Assembly (NCBI GenBank): GCA_947179485.1
Contig: OX359245.1
Coordinates: 52,501,067-52,565,066 of the forward strand
Length of the DNA stretch: 64,000 nucleotides
DNA from: Allacma fusca
Taxonomy: Eukaryota; Arthropoda; Collembola; Symphypleona; Sminthuridae
Reading direction: 5' to 3'
The notes below the pieces were generated by a model. That model had not been told where the DNA came from. It was given only the letters and a program-made list of their open reading frames with translations, and did not search any database. Position numbers and translations under genes: made by a program. Of this stretch, positions 34,030 through 46,869 are shown in pieces; the stretch's first letter is position 1; every line of letters starts with the position of its first letter.

Positions 34030-35569
34030 TGAGCTCTCAAGTTTGACTGCTGTTTACACGAATATATGTAAATCTAATGGCAATTCTGCATATAGTCTTC
34101 TTTTAATGTAGTCTGAAAGTTGACTGTACCAGTATATGCGAGGTTCTGGATTATATTTTATGTGCTCACAGTTTACTGCCCACGCAAACTACAAGTGAAC
34201 TTAAATACCTTTTGGCGCAAATGTTCATGTACATAAGTAATTATACCTATAATGCTTAAATTGGCAGTGATTGCGAGATATCGGATTGAAAATGACTATC
34301 CATAACTAATTATTTTTCCATGTAAATCAAGATATAATTTTGGAATCTTTTAGTTGAATCTTTAGTTAATCGAAAATTGACTCGACATTTGACAGCTCGC
34401 GATTAATCGTCCAGGAAATTGAAATGTCAAGAAACAACTAATTTTTCGGGTTTGAAAAATCTTAAATTTTTTTAAATATTTATTCGTAATAAATTTTGAA
34501 ATGATTTATGCTAAATTATTGAGTGGGACAATGGCAAAACAATTAAATTATTACATGGTCTCGTCCATAATACAGGAATGGAATCACTGGTCAGAAAAAA
34601 AATTGGAACATATCATTCCGAATGGTTATTTAATTCATCTTTCAACCCGACCGAAAACAGGGTTGTATCCACTCCCAGCACTACCAACCCATCTTTTGTA
34701 TACAACAGTTAGGAATTATTATATTCCAGGCAGGATATATATTAAAAAATCGTCGATGTCATAATTTGAATAAGCAAACGTTTGTGTTATAGAAAAACGG
34801 ATTAGGTTATAACACCTCCTAGCTCTGGTTTATTGTAAAGTTACTGGTTGGAAAGGGATGTTTGGATGTTTTCGGAAAGGATCCGTAATGAGACAATTTC
34901 GGGACATACCTGCTCTACACGGGCAACTTTAATCGAATAGCCAGACACTTCAGGGATTTCATAAAACGTGTATGGTAATAAACTTAACAACTGTTATTGC
35001 CTAACCAGTCGAGTGTAATTAAATTTCATGTTGTTTTACTATCAAAAACAAGCTGATTTGACTATGTCAAATTATTTGGAAGTAAAATGAAATTTGTTTT
35101 CATTTAGTATTTAACGTATTTTTAGAATGAAGGCTGCGCGCAAAAACTGTCTTCAGAAAAACGATTGAAAAGTAAATCCATGGCAACATACAAATCTATT
35201 AAAACGACACTGCTTATGGGAAATGGAGCTCTTATTGTGAAATGAAAATATCTCCAAAATGTAACAATCGTTGTCCATTCGAAACATCAAGGCCTTTTAG
35301 AAAGTACTGCAAGTCGGAAACCTAAGAATAAATTATCGATGCAATTTGCGCAACTGTTTTGCAACCAATTTCATTTCATTCTAGCTCATTTTCGTCTCCT
35401 TCAAAGGTTCGAATTGCTCCGTGAGAGTATCAGAATGGGTAATTGGGCTCTTTTGGGGAATTAAATCGTCTGACCTTGCATAAGGACAAAATAAATCTAT
35501 CTTAATGTTTGTAGAGTACACTAAATAGAGAGACTGAAATTCAGACATACACTTGCATTTTAACTAGTT
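34030..35569. other. Intergenic stretch, nothing recognised
   Basis: AT-rich. The 87-codon frame at 34501-34764 has no family resemblance, hydrophobic core or paralogue in the window, and I do not call it a gene. Confidence 0.45.
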
Positions 35570-37670
35570 AAATCAAATGTGTGGAGCAAGAAAAATCCAC
35601 ATATGCACATAGAATTTACCATGTATTACCAAACAACCTCAGTATATTTGTATTGTATTGTGTAAGTACCATAAGCTGTGTATAACCATTTGGCTTGTTA
35701 TGTGCTTTGATTCTCGTTCATTTTAATCCAAAAAAAGTAGTTCAACACTTCCGAGGTTATGAAAATATTTAATAGAATTTTTCAAACCATAATGATAATT
35801 TTGTGATTTTGTTTTCACAGAAGAAATGGACACTTGAGTTATTTAGTTGGAGGAATTTTTTTACTTGTTATAAAACTTCTGCTAATAGCCGTAATGGCTT
35901 TAAAATTCAATGGGCAATTATTAAGGTTCGCACTAAAAAACATTTCTACCAGATACTCAAATAATATTGGAATTTAACAACAATTACAAGTATATAAATC
36001 TAAATGTAGAAAGCGTTCCCTATGTCTTTGGTGCTTCAAACGATAGTCAAACTGCTTTCATGATACCTTTGAATTATGCAAACATGAGTCGCCAATTCTT
36101 TCAAAGCCTCAATTCCCGTACTCGAGTCAAATCTCCAAGCATGTTTCAGCTTAAGGATCCATTTGAGGATTGATATTAAAATTTCCGGTAAATTTTGGAT
36201 TAGTTTTTTCTCGAATCTCAGAATGGGACGGTAGTTTTTCTTATTTAAATGACATCTCTCCGGGTTAACTAGAGCAGCCAATGACGCTCCCTCGTTGAAC
36301 AGCTCTTCCGGAATTGGGATGTTGCACGACAGGATAACTTCCAAAATCGAGTCCAGCGTTACCAGATCCTCAAAACTGATGCGGGACATTCTGGGATTAT
36401 TAGGTTTAGTCTTTTATTGACGTTCTAAGACCTAGATAAATAAGTGATACTAATTGTAAGCTGATTATGATTAAAAAATGTTGCTAAAAATAATTTCTCA
36501 AATTAAAAACGATACATTGCACTCCGAAAATAATTGTACTTCAAAAAACAGCCAAATTACAATTCTTGTTAGTAGGAAAATATCCAAATAAATTTACCTT
36601 GCACTTAAGAACAGATTGATAGATGCTAATATGCTAATTTCTTAATATGAGTGAGTCTCATTTGATCAAAATGTACTGTAATAATACACGCTTATAAATA
36701 TGTGGAGAGGCTATAATAATATAGTAAGTGGGAAAGTTTTACAATATTTCAGTTCCAGCCAATGCAGTTCTCTGCAAGACATATACTTTTACTGGTTCTA
36801 ATAAACAAGATTAAATTTGGCTTACTATAGAAAATCCACAAATCTTATTGATTTAAATCAAATGATTTTATTAAATTCACTGAATATTTGGGATAAATAA
36901 AAACTGTGGAAATTTCAGAACTCGGGCATCTTTCTGCTGAATAGCTCACGAGTGTTTGGAAATTGTTCCCAAAAGAGCAGCTCAACATGTACAAACAACC
37001 TTTTATGATCGAAGACATAAAATTCTGAATAAATCCAACTCTCCCATTCTCACATTTAGTTCAATAAATTTATTAGCTCTTGTATTTGTTGGAGACAATG
37101 CCATTTTAAAGGCATTACCAATACTTACTACCAAAGGAAATTAAGCTCGTTGTTCAACTAAATACTTTCCTATTGTGTATTTTGCCTGAAGGCGCTGCTG
37201 TGCAAAAGCATGCACACGTAGTCCACTTTGGATCTTCAGCGACTATACAATGCTTATTGGTAAGATACTATTCAGTATTCTCTCAATTATAACTAGCACA
37301 CTCCGCAAGTTAGAAAATGATGGTATGCACTAAAACAATAGCGTTGCGTTAATAATTTTATTAGAATTTACACAAGCTTTAATCTTACCCCACAATTGTT
37401 CTTATTGGAGTTTGACTATATATGACGTATACTTCTGCTTTTATTTCCGTTTTAAACGCTTGCAACGTTCTGCTTAATTGTCGGAGCTTTACAAAAATCG
37501 AAACCAACTTCAGCTGCAAAGAACGGGAGGCTCTGACCATTTAACCGCCACTGCACGGCGATTTTTTGAATCACCATGTTTTATGTTGTGCTAATGACTT
37601 TCCTATATTTGATGTATCAACTAATTTATATAAATATTGAATTGCTGAAAACATATTTAAAGCCGATATC
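35570..37670. repeat. Duplicated segment B, copy 2
   Basis: Collinear with 22230-24700, in the same orientation, without the 24016-24416 insertion. It gives the empty site for that element and carries the second 117-codon minus-strand frame. Confidence 0.85.
36036..36389 (-). CDS. Conserved small protein of segment B, unrecognised (copy 2)
   Basis: 117 codons from ATG at 36389, the same length as 22644-22997. The core IPIPEELFNEG, LVNPERCHLNKKN, PILRFEKK and LKHAWRFDS is shared, and the last 30 residues are the most diverged. There is no membrane segment or signal peptide. Two copies with intact, equal-length frames in otherwise gap-rich duplicated DNA argue for coding. It could be a stand-alone protein or one exon. 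No function can be given. Confidence 0.5.
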   Translation of the reverse strand: MSRISFEDLVTLDSILEVILSCNIPIPEELFNEGASLAALVNPERCHLNKKNYRPILRFEKKLIQNLPEILISILKWILKLKHAWRFDSSTGIEALKELATHVCIIQRYHESSLTIV

Positions 37671-37822
37671 ATTTAAAGTTGCGTTATATTCGACAGAAGT
37701 TCCTTGATGCGATTTGCACAGAAATCCAATGGTGTTGAGCTCCCGTCGGGCTTCCGAAGCTAATGAATTATGCGTTCTTGACATACTACAATCGGTAAGC
37801 ATGGTTTTAATGATATTTAGAG

Positions 37823-38565
37823 TAGTGCGCCCACTATTTCAGTTCATTTAAAAAGATGTTTCGTTACAGTTTGGACGCTGAAATGAATCGAATTTATGGT
37901 CTCGTTTCAGTTTCCAAAAAAGTGTTCGTTTCAGTTTACTCTGAACTGAAACGAAACGGAAAACGATCGATTCAAACATTTAAAATGCTTGGCATTAAAT
38001 ACTTTATGACCCGGTATCGTATGTCTAAGTTCCTTCAACTTCAGACATGCTTCGAAAGGTAAATCTAGCCGTGGGTAGTTCGGATAACTCCAATCATTTT
38101 CCATGTCCAAAGCAGGATCCACCAGGACCCACAAAGTGTATCCTTAACCCCGTGGTAGTAAGTTCAATTTAAAATTTTACAAACGTCCACTTTCAAAACG
38201 TAATATAAATATACCTAGCTAATTTTCTTAAGTTATACAGACTTAAACTTTTTATTTTCTAATTCAGTATTCAATGGTTTCCCGAACCCTTCAACTGTCT
38301 AAAGACGATTTCATCACTCTATTCAATATTATATGGAGTCCACATGTACAAGAAATAAAAAATTTCGAAAGCAAAATGTTGGTGACAGCAGCATTTTTAC
38401 CGGTAGAATATAATTGCATTTGAAACGCGTTTCAATAAGAATGTTCCGTTTTGATCGTTGAGTCTAAGCTGAAACGCTTGTTTCAGTTAGCTTAAAACTG
38501 AACTTTAATTTTTATAGAGTGAACTGAAATAAACTGAAACGAAACGAAAATTTTCGGGCGCATTA
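37823..38565. mobile_element. hAT-like element, TGAAACGAAAC word family
   Basis: 743 bp. The ends are TAGTGCGCCC and, reverse-complemented, TAATGCGCCC. The flanks are ATTTAGAG (37815-37822) and ATTTGGAG (38566-38573), an 8-base TSD with one mismatch. Both arms are arrays of GTTTCAGTT, GAAACGAAAC and TGAAACG. The middle is unrelated sequence with no transposase. Confidence 0.85.
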
Positions 38566-38799
38566 ATTTGGAGTATAGTTTCTGTATCTTAAATTTTGTT
38601 TGGAGTGTGGGAAGTTCCAACAAGAAAACAGCATACACCTTGTTTAACAGAAAGCAACTTGGAAACGTTATAGGGATTCATATGGCGAACTTCTCGGACA
38701 GAAGGTGACAACGCGTAGTACCGAATTCTTTTAAACACAAATTAAAAATCGGTTTTGTATCCCGCTGTGGTACCCATTTTTTATAAACTATACAGTAAA

Positions 38800-39480
38800 T
38801 GTAATTTTTTCAGTTTTAATCATTTCTGATAATTTTATTTGATTCAAGTTCAATTATGTGATGCATTTACTTTCCGGCCGACATTTGCTGCTGATGATGT
38901 TCGTTTCGCTGTGTAAACGCACTGTTTTTATCGGTATTTTGATTGCCTTTTATTGCGGTGGTCAATTTTCCTTACTTTTGTACCGCTTTCGTAAAATCAT
39001 TTGAATAGCTCAAAATGTCAACAAATTTTGCTGATTTATATTGGAATATATTTAGTGCACGGAACTGTTTTATTGTCCCACAAGGAAACCAAATCATGCG
39101 GATTTTACTTACTCGTATTTTAATACCATATCTGTCGTTAGAAATCTCATGGCATAGTCAATGATACCAATTTAAGTTTAAAACTACTTTTTAAAATTAT
39201 ATTTTCCGCTAGGTTCTCGTGTAATCAGTTGTAAAACGTGTTTGAAAAAGTTATTTTCAGTAACTATTTGGAAGTTGTTTTCTGTTATTATTTAGAAAAG
39301 TAGTTTCCAGTAATTGTATTTAAACTTTATTTTTAGTGACGAGTTCAGTGTAATGGTCTGCAATTAAGCATTTAATTCATAACGCGAAAATTTACACCAA
39401 AGGGTTCTAACTTATAAATGAGAGGGTAAAGTATGACGGACGGACTTCCGCAACTTTTTGTATAAAATGGAACTAATTAC
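38800..39480. repeat. Duplicated segment A, copy 2
   Basis: Uninterrupted homologue of 7230-14990. It shows the pre-insertion sites of the BEL/Pao element (a single TAAGT after CCAATT) and of the 14092-14834 hAT element. It contains the short membrane-type frame at 38861-39004. Sequence from 39480 to 39944 shows nothing recognisable. Confidence 0.75.
38861..39004 (+). other. Small transmembrane frame shared with segment A1
   Basis: 47 codons, MHLLSGRH, then a hydrophobic stretch and LLYRF, ending at a TGA. It aligns without gaps to 7296-7436. See the A1 copy for limits. Confidence 0.3.
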
Positions 39481-39952
39481 ACTGAACTAAGAACATTGAA
39501 TCAATATCTTTCTCTGAAATCTTAACGTCAGTTAAATATTTCTATTCGGAATTAAAAATGATAGTACTGCTCAGATTTTGACTATTTTTGGCCTTTTTGT
39601 TATAGTTTGTAACAACTTATTTTTGGTAATTTAGAATCGTATTTACATCAGATATATTACATCTAAATGAGAAAATTCCCCTTTAATTAACCTTATATTT
39701 ATCTTGGGAATCCGTTGAATTTTATAAATGAATCTTGTGATTTTCTGATTGTAAACAAAATTTATCTTCTGTTGATGTATTCTTGAGTCGCGTCAACGTG
39801 TAGTATTTCAAAAGCCTAAGAAGGTTACAGATACACTGTTAGGAAATGTTTTGTATTACTTGTTTATAACACCGCGTTGATGTTCTCTAAAATGCTCTTC
39901 ACGAAGTCGTTCACTTTGATCCATCTATATAACACAACAGCATTGAATATGT

Positions 39953-40453
39953 TAGTGGTCGGATCGATTCAATTTGATTCGAATTTTTCAATTTGATTCA
40001 ATTTGAAGCTTGAATTGAATCGAAAAACCGATTTTCGATTCAATTTGCCCCAAAGCAATTCAATTCGATTCAATTCACTCAGTGAATCGAATTGAATTGG
40101 AAATCGAACGATTCAAGTGGGAAAATACAAAATTTTACTTATGTTACTGGAGTGTCGTATACTTATTGTAAAGGGCATAGTAAAAGCTATGCTAAAATAA
40201 CAAACGTTGTGGTATACGCAGTATTTCGACTTTGAATATGCGGGAAAAAAAGTACCCGTGCGTAGCCGAAGCGGTTTTGATGAATTGTTTGAATTGCAAT
40301 TCACATGATATGATTCGATTCAGTTCAATACCCAAATCGAATCATTCGATTTGGCTTTGCTGCAAATCGAATCGAAATACTACTGAATCGAATTGAATCG
40401 AATCGAATCGAATCAAAAATTTCCAATTCTGAATTGAATTGGTCCGACCACTA
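39953..40453. mobile_element. hAT-like element, GATTCAATTCGA word family
   Basis: 501 bp with a perfect 8-base TSD GAATATGT (39945-39952 and 40454-40461) and inverted ends TAGTGGTCGG / CCGACCACTA. The arms 39960-40110 and 40300-40445 are built of GATTCAATT, GATTCGA and AATTGAATC words. The TAGTG end and TSD length are classic hAT features. The middle (40110-40300) is different sequence without a long frame. Confidence 0.93.
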
Positions 40454-41694
40454 GAATATGTACATTTATTATATAAATACTGCTTGTAACCAGATTCAGA
40501 GTTGAGATATTATTTGACTTGTGAGCCAATGATTGATATTTGATAGTAATCGTAGAGTAATTTCTTTTTTTAAATGAAAATATTTCAAATATGTCTTTTA
40601 AAAATGCCTTTGAAATAATAATAAATCAGAATATGAAATTAATAAGTATTATTTCTGATATACAGTGCCAAACGTATGTACTTGAAATCGCTTACGCATG
40701 TGCATAAACAACATTTTATATACTTTGATAGATCTAGTATAAGCCGATAGGACCGATTACTTGAAATAAGTATGTTTCATAGTTCATTGCATATATAGTA
40801 TCATTAATCTTAGTAGACAGAAGGTATTAGCGTCGTATTGTTTTAGCGATTCATACAATTAACCTCCTGAACAACAGGAAACGCGTGTCGTGCCCAATAT
40901 TTTGTACCATTAATTCAAAATGAATGCTGTAAATGTTTAATGTTTGTTTCTGCCTGTATTTGAGTAATTATTTAATAATGTAAAGCTTGTGTTATCTCAA
41001 ATATCAGATTTCACTCTCATATGTTCGATACCGAGCTCAGCAATTATGTGAGATTATAACCTGTTTGTAGGGTTAAGAAATGAATACAGTCGGAACTGTT
41101 AGAAAGGATTATCGAAACTTACACTGACACTACTTGAGTTTTGACATAAACGATTAATTCTTGTATGTATGTACAACACGTGGATGTTATTACTCCATCC
41201 ATTTTGCTAAGCCATTTTAAAGTTAAACTCTGGATTTACTCTAAAATGGGGTTCTAGTAATTACCTATTTGGGGCCAAATAATTATATCAAACTCCAGGT
41301 AAATTTTTAGACAATAGTTTCTTTTAATCACGAGTTTGTCTTACTGATGCTATTTGTAGAGATATTGGAGCCTTGTACGTTTATTTTATTTTTTGGTTAA
41401 AAGTTTATTTTCCTTATGATAACGTAAGTAAAGAGTACGAAATGAAATTGGAGCACAGTAAGCTTTGTTTTCAAAGGTTTAAGTAAAGAATCATTTTAAG
41501 CAGGATAATGTTGTATGCAATTATACACATACTTTAAACTAGCAGTACTTAGTTTAAAGTACTTAGTAAAGTTAGATTTGAAACTCTCATTTGCTTATTG
41601 GCTTTAGAGAACTTTTATGATTTTGCACTCATTCGAACTGATGGAACGAAAATTGTCAACTCTGAAAATATTGTTCGCTGCTGTATTGCCAAAT

Positions 41695-44600
41695 ATGTTC
41701 ACCCTAACTAATACTCCTCAGTGGAACAAATATAAATTCTTTATAAAAGACACAAATAATAAACCTGACAACAGCTTCGAAGAGAGGAAATTAGTAACAA
41801 ATTCTGTCATCTCCTCAATAAACAGAGGAGTAAAGTTAGGGAAATATTTTCAAGGCCACCCGTATATGTGGAATAACGAAACTGGTCATGTTGAAGAGAT
41901 CAAATCTGGCTGGCGATATATTTGGTTTTGCTTGAACACTTTCTATGGTTTGGCTTACGTTTCCTTTGTGGTTTTTAGATTCATACAAATCAGTATTCTC
42001 AAAGGAGGGCCTCTTGCCACGCGTCTGTATATGCTATTCGTTACTTCGTTCTACCTGATCTTCCCCATGAATCAGTTAACAATGGTTTTTAAAGCACAGG
42101 AATTCTGCACCTACAGAAATCAAGTCACATCATTCTTAAAAGTGTTTGAAGGTAACATCAATTAAACATTTAAAATTCTTTTGTAGCTTCCTTTCCCATT
42201 TTCTCAAAACGCACTTTTCAATTATCTTGCTTACTACAAAAAACATTGCATTTGGGGTCTGAAAATAATTGTCATGGTTTTGTTTTTGAATTTTATGACA
42301 ATATATTGTTCTTTCAAATAAGCAGGGTTGCTGATTTTTTTGATTTTTTTGAAAAAAATCAAAATAATCGGATTTATTTGATTTAAATCGGATTTTTTTG
42401 ATTTAAATCAATATTTTCTGATTTAAATTCAAAATTTTATCGTACAATACCATTACAATTACCTCCTAATAATATTGTACACTGTTGGTACTAATGATAC
42501 TTGAACAATTAAGAAAATATATTGAGAGAAAATTACAAAAGCAAGTTAACTACCTAATGAAATAAAAAGCTGGTTAAAGGCCAATTCCAAATATCAGCAG
42601 AATTGTTTGTAAATTGTAACAATTTCGAATTCAGTTTTGTATTTGAATCCAAACGCTGTATAGGACAAATACCAGCTATCTCATTTGGATTTTTATTGAT
42701 ATATACACTATATACACATTTCATAAAATGTGCATCTCAGTTGTGTTTTGGGAAGGGATGGTAGAGTATGTTGGGCAGAATTTGTTTTTGTAAATTGGGA
42801 ATATTCCATTTAAAATGTGCATATCTCTCCGTACAACATTTAAATTATGTATAAAATTTATAAAGCATAGAGTATAACATTTAAAAAATGCAACATTCAT
42901 ATTCAAATCTTGTCACTTGAAATGGTACTCTTTTAGAAAGATTGGATGTTGGGACGCTTTTGTAGATACTGAGTTTCTGATAGGGACGAGACAATTTTGG
43001 GACATAAATATTGTCCCGTGTTATTTCGGGACGAGATCAGGATACTTATTTTTGTCCCTGGATTTTGAAACGAGACGGAATCTTTTGAGACATAACAATT
43101 TTCCCCAGCAGAGGCTCTATTAATATACAATATTTCAAAACTCATTCACATCTAAATTTTATGGCACTGTGACAGCATGACAGATAATCAATATGGTTGC
43201 GTACCCAGATTATCCTGAAAATTATCAAAATCCAAAATGGTCTCATGACCAAAATTCGTAAAAACACAAAAATACACGTTTTACAACGTTTCGAGGCGTA
43301 CAATTACATTTTACCTAACCGCGAAAGTCGAATAGTCAATATTGATTTAAATCAGTGATTTATTTGAAAAAAATCAAGTGATTTAAATCTTGATTTAAAT
43401 CATGATTTAAATCAACGTGATTTAAATCAAGCCACCCTGCAAATAAGCGATCAATACAAATTAGCACGACAGGTTATTAGTGTTAGGTAGTGTAAATTTG
43501 ATGTACTGAATGTAAGAACACATTTATATCCATCACAATAGTTCATTTCAATATTCAACATGAAGCGTTATTTGATGCAAATGAATTCCCATGGAATTTG
43601 ATACAAGCCCTATGCTTTGAAATATTTTTAATAGAATTCACGTCATTCTGGGTAAAATAACAACATCCGAAGCGTATCGTGCCCTGTATTTTCTTCAATA
43701 ACCCCACAATGTTATTATAATAACTAAATTCTTGCTCCTGTCTTTTTACACCGACCTATTAAAAAGCTCCAAGTGAAGTTCACAAAATTTCATACAAAGG
43801 AGCATCAAAGCAATTTCTAGTAAACCTTTACGGGAGAAAGTAAAATTGAACAACTAAGCATTTCTAAAAACTTCTTCACTTATTTGAACATTTTAACTTC
43901 GAATTTTGACCCAGATTGAAGAATTTAATTTTAGAACATTTGAAGCTGAGGTTGCTATCAACCGGAGAAATCAGTGAATTTATGAATTGTCTTACACGCG
44001 ACTAAGGAAATGAAAATAATTAATTTAATCCTCTATGTATATTAAATAATTAAACATCTTGTGTATGTGTAAGCATGTATGTACATACAGTTCTTAATTG
44101 TTGCATAATCTCTGATTCTTTAGAAACGTACATGTTGCCAACAGCGCCCATACCAAAACTGCTTCGAGTGGCTCCATATGCCTCAGCAGCTATAATGACA
44201 TTAATAACTATAAATATAACTGGAATAACATTATCTGCCTACTTCCGTCCCGAGTCACCAGAATTTTTAACATCGTTGATGTCGGAGCATGTGTCCATAC
44301 ACATTGGATGGAAAATCACATTCACAATTTTTCAATTTTACTTTGCATGTTTATTTGGTCTCTCAGGAGATTTCATCCTGAACTCTATCGGGGGGTTGCT
44401 GTTCCCAATTCTGGAAATTATCCCTGAATTGAGGTACAACAGTATTCCAGAGTATATTTTAAATGTCAAGAATATTTCATTTACAAATGTTATCAAATTC
44501 CGTACACTTTATTATTTATTGTAGCAGTTCAAGGGATTGTAAGCTGACAACAAACAAACTGCGAACACCTGAATGCATGATCAAGATCTACAGACAGCTG

Positions 44601-45008
44601 AATCACATCATATCTCTTTACAATAAATGCTTATCAATATTGTTGATGACATTGCAAGGACTTGTAATTCTTCTTATTGTCTCTTCTTTTTCGGGCATGT
44701 TGCTTTCCCATGGGCTGCTCTCAGTTGTACTTGGCGTAGTTGGTTTGGATATGCTCGGGATGATTGTCACATTGGCTTATTTTTTAGCTGAATGTAACCT
44801 TCGATCTACGAATTTGTTGAAACATTGGAAATATCATGTTTTAACAGCCAGGCAGGAGGACCGAGCTTGGTTGCGGAAGACTATTCGAGCAACATCAAGT
44901 TTGAGGATATATATGGGCAATTTGTTTTATTTTGATAAATTCTTACAGCTCACTGTAGTCAAAATTATATTCGAGAGTGCCATTAATGTCACCTTGACCA
45001 CGCGGTAG
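41695..45008 (+). CDS. Seven-transmembrane chemoreceptor-like protein, copy 3 (intact)
   Basis: Exons 41695-42151, 44124-44433 and 44525-45008 have exactly the lengths of copy 2 (457, 310, 484). Introns are in phases 1 and 2, all GT-AG. Product 416 residues, same membrane layout and C-terminal I-R-A-T-x-S-L-R-I-Y-M-G-N-L-F motif. The frame is also open upstream to an ATG at 41617, which would add 26 residues. I prefer 41695 because only that start is shared with copy 2, where an in-frame TAG stands upstream. Intron 1 holds the 42323-43439 hAT-like element. The two intact copies differ by substitutions only, which suggests both are maintained. Confidence 0.7.
42323..43439. mobile_element. hAT-like element, GATTTAAATC word family, in intron 1 of copy 3
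   Basis: 1117 bp with a perfect 8-base TSD CAAATAAG (42315-42322 and 43440-43447). The ends are CAGGGTTGCTGATT and, reverse-complemented, CAGGGTGGCTTGATT. The arms 42335-42430 and 43340-43430 are arrays of GATTTAAATC and GATTTTTTTGA. A GGGAC repeat (42949-43095) sits inside. Units 2 and 4 show the uninterrupted target. Confidence 0.93.
42949..43095. repeat. GGGAC word-array repeat, copy 3
   Basis: Shares the ordered core of 4575-4735 and 5925-6070 (ATTGTCCC, TTATTTCGGGAC, TTTTTGTCCC, GAGACGGAA) but is more diverged. It lies inside the 42323-43439 element, so it inserted there or was captured by it. I could not define its ends. Confidence 0.5.
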
Positions 45009-45247
45009 GCTCAAGACTGAGTCAGTTCAGTACGATTTAACCAATCCGTCGTTTCAACTCAGGGTTTCCCAATGTATGTTTTAATCTAAACGGGTGGTTA
45101 TACATTGTATCGCTACTAAATAATATCTACGAAGGGTTTCTTGTTTTACCAGCGGAGCTTTGTGAGATAGCTAGAGCTTGTTTTTCACTACAATTCAGTA
45201 TAGTATTCCAATTGTCATATACATACGCAAGCTCTTGTATGTACATA

Positions 45248-45253
45248 AATAAA
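45248..45253 (+). promoter_or_regulatory. Candidate polyadenylation signal of receptor copy 3
   Basis: AATAAA about 240 bases after the stop codon, in the 3' flank that is collinear with copy 2. Confidence 0.4.
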
Positions 45254-45290
45254 GCTGTTGATAATTTTATCCATTTAGTCGGCACTAATT

Positions 45291-46869
45291 AAATGTATAT
45301 TGTACAATTATTGATAGAGTTTAAATATGGGCTTCCCCGCGCAACCGTTTTCATTTGAAGCGTATGGGAAACTGCCTGTTTGAACGTTGTTGGGCGCTTT
45401 GTTGAAAGTCCCACATATGTAAGTACCCATATGGTGCCACTCAGTAAACCTTTCCCATATACAATTCCCATTGGTAATATTTGATAGAATCCAATTTTAA
45501 TTGACTACTATTTGTGATGCAATAATAAAATTTGAAATGACGGGATTAATGTGAAGATGTCAATAAATATGAGAAATAAAATAAAATTTGAAATGAGAAA
45601 TACGACAATTTTGTAACCAATTTTTAGGGTGCAAAAAACTTTTAGTAGACATTAAGGAAGCGTACCCCATTAGCATATTGAAGTGAATGAAGCATGTTAT
45701 AAAAATATCTTACAGTGAGCTGTATGAAAGGACACTAAACGTTTTGAGTTTTTTTTTCTGAAATACCTTTTGGGAATCACAGCATACATTTCGTTTCAAA
45801 TTCCGCAATTTTGAAGGTCTTTGGTTGTGAAAGACAAATCTTTAGTGTACAATATGGAAGTTAATGCAAAAAATGATTTAAGCACTTGACGATTAACGAT
45901 TTTGAAAAACATAATGGCGCTAAAATTTTCAATACTAAAATAATTAATTGCAATAAAATGAAAAACAATTAAATGACAGCTTTCTACGCACCCTGTTGCG
46001 ATTTCCAATACAGCAAGTTGCATTTCCATCCTGCGAATCTTCTCGTCTTTTTGGTCGTATGAGCATTTCGTACTTACGTTATTACAATATATACCGAGTA
46101 TGAATCATGAAAACTGGCAAATAAATAAAATAAAAGCGCTATCTGACCATCATTTTATCTTGAAAAAAAATTGCTGAAATAAGCATTGCATTGTTATATT
46201 GGCTGGTGTTATTTGGACAATATTATTATTTACAATAAGCTACTTCAACTGTTAAGTTAAAAGTTATTGTCAATAATTCGGAAATAGTTGTAATCACGTC
46301 GTTATTAATAGCTTACCTCTGACTTTTGGGAGAGTTCAAGAAATCTGTCGTTACAAAAAACGGTCAAATCAAAAACATTCTCCTCTTCAATGATGTTTGA
46401 CACAATTGTTGCTTTTCTAAGCCACTTTCTGGATTCCACGAAATTCAAAAACAGATTGACTAAATTCTACACAAACTTCACTTGTCTCAATAGTTTGGGT
46501 GATTCACAAAGCAACTTGTGTTTCGGCGTAGAAATTGTAATTCATTTCTAGAAAGACTATTTTTTCATGTTGTTATTCAATTGTTAAATTTAAATTCACA
46601 ATTTGAATTGTTTTAAAATTTATATGCTAACAAAATGTAGAAAATTTTAATAGGAGTAAGGTCGATCTCTCCATAGTGGAGATAATTGTTAACGATCGCT
46701 CTGCTTTTCTCCTTGTTCATAGCAGGTGCGTCTGTCTTAACTCTAACTTTTCTCCTCCTTTTAATCATTGAATAAAAACTAAATACAATTGTACTAATCT
46801 TCGATATTATTTCACCTTTTGCTCCTCCTTAATTTCCCCAAACCCGGACAATATACATACGGGTATACC
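45291..46869. other. Intergenic stretch, nothing recognised
   Basis: AT-rich sequence between units 3 and 4. Frames are short and without homology to anything I know. No inverted ends or word arrays stand out. Confidence 0.5.

Larger units (their letters stand above)
40810..45290 (+). repeat. Receptor-gene duplication unit 3
   Basis: Collinear with units 2 and 4, beginning near TTAGTAGACAGAAGG. It lacks the half-element relic, the TACTCG element and the GGGATTTT element, and has its own private insertion at 42323-43439. The upstream part (40810-41694) is conserved with unit 2 but shows no separate gene. Confidence 0.85.

Noticed and set aside
34501-34764. 87-codon + frame
   Set aside because: Ordinary composition, no paralogue, no splice sites and no recognised motif; not enough to call a gene.
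41617-41694. N-terminal extension of receptor copy 3 by 26 residues
   Set aside because: The frame is open, but copy 2 has an in-frame TAG in the same stretch and shares only the start at the later ATG.
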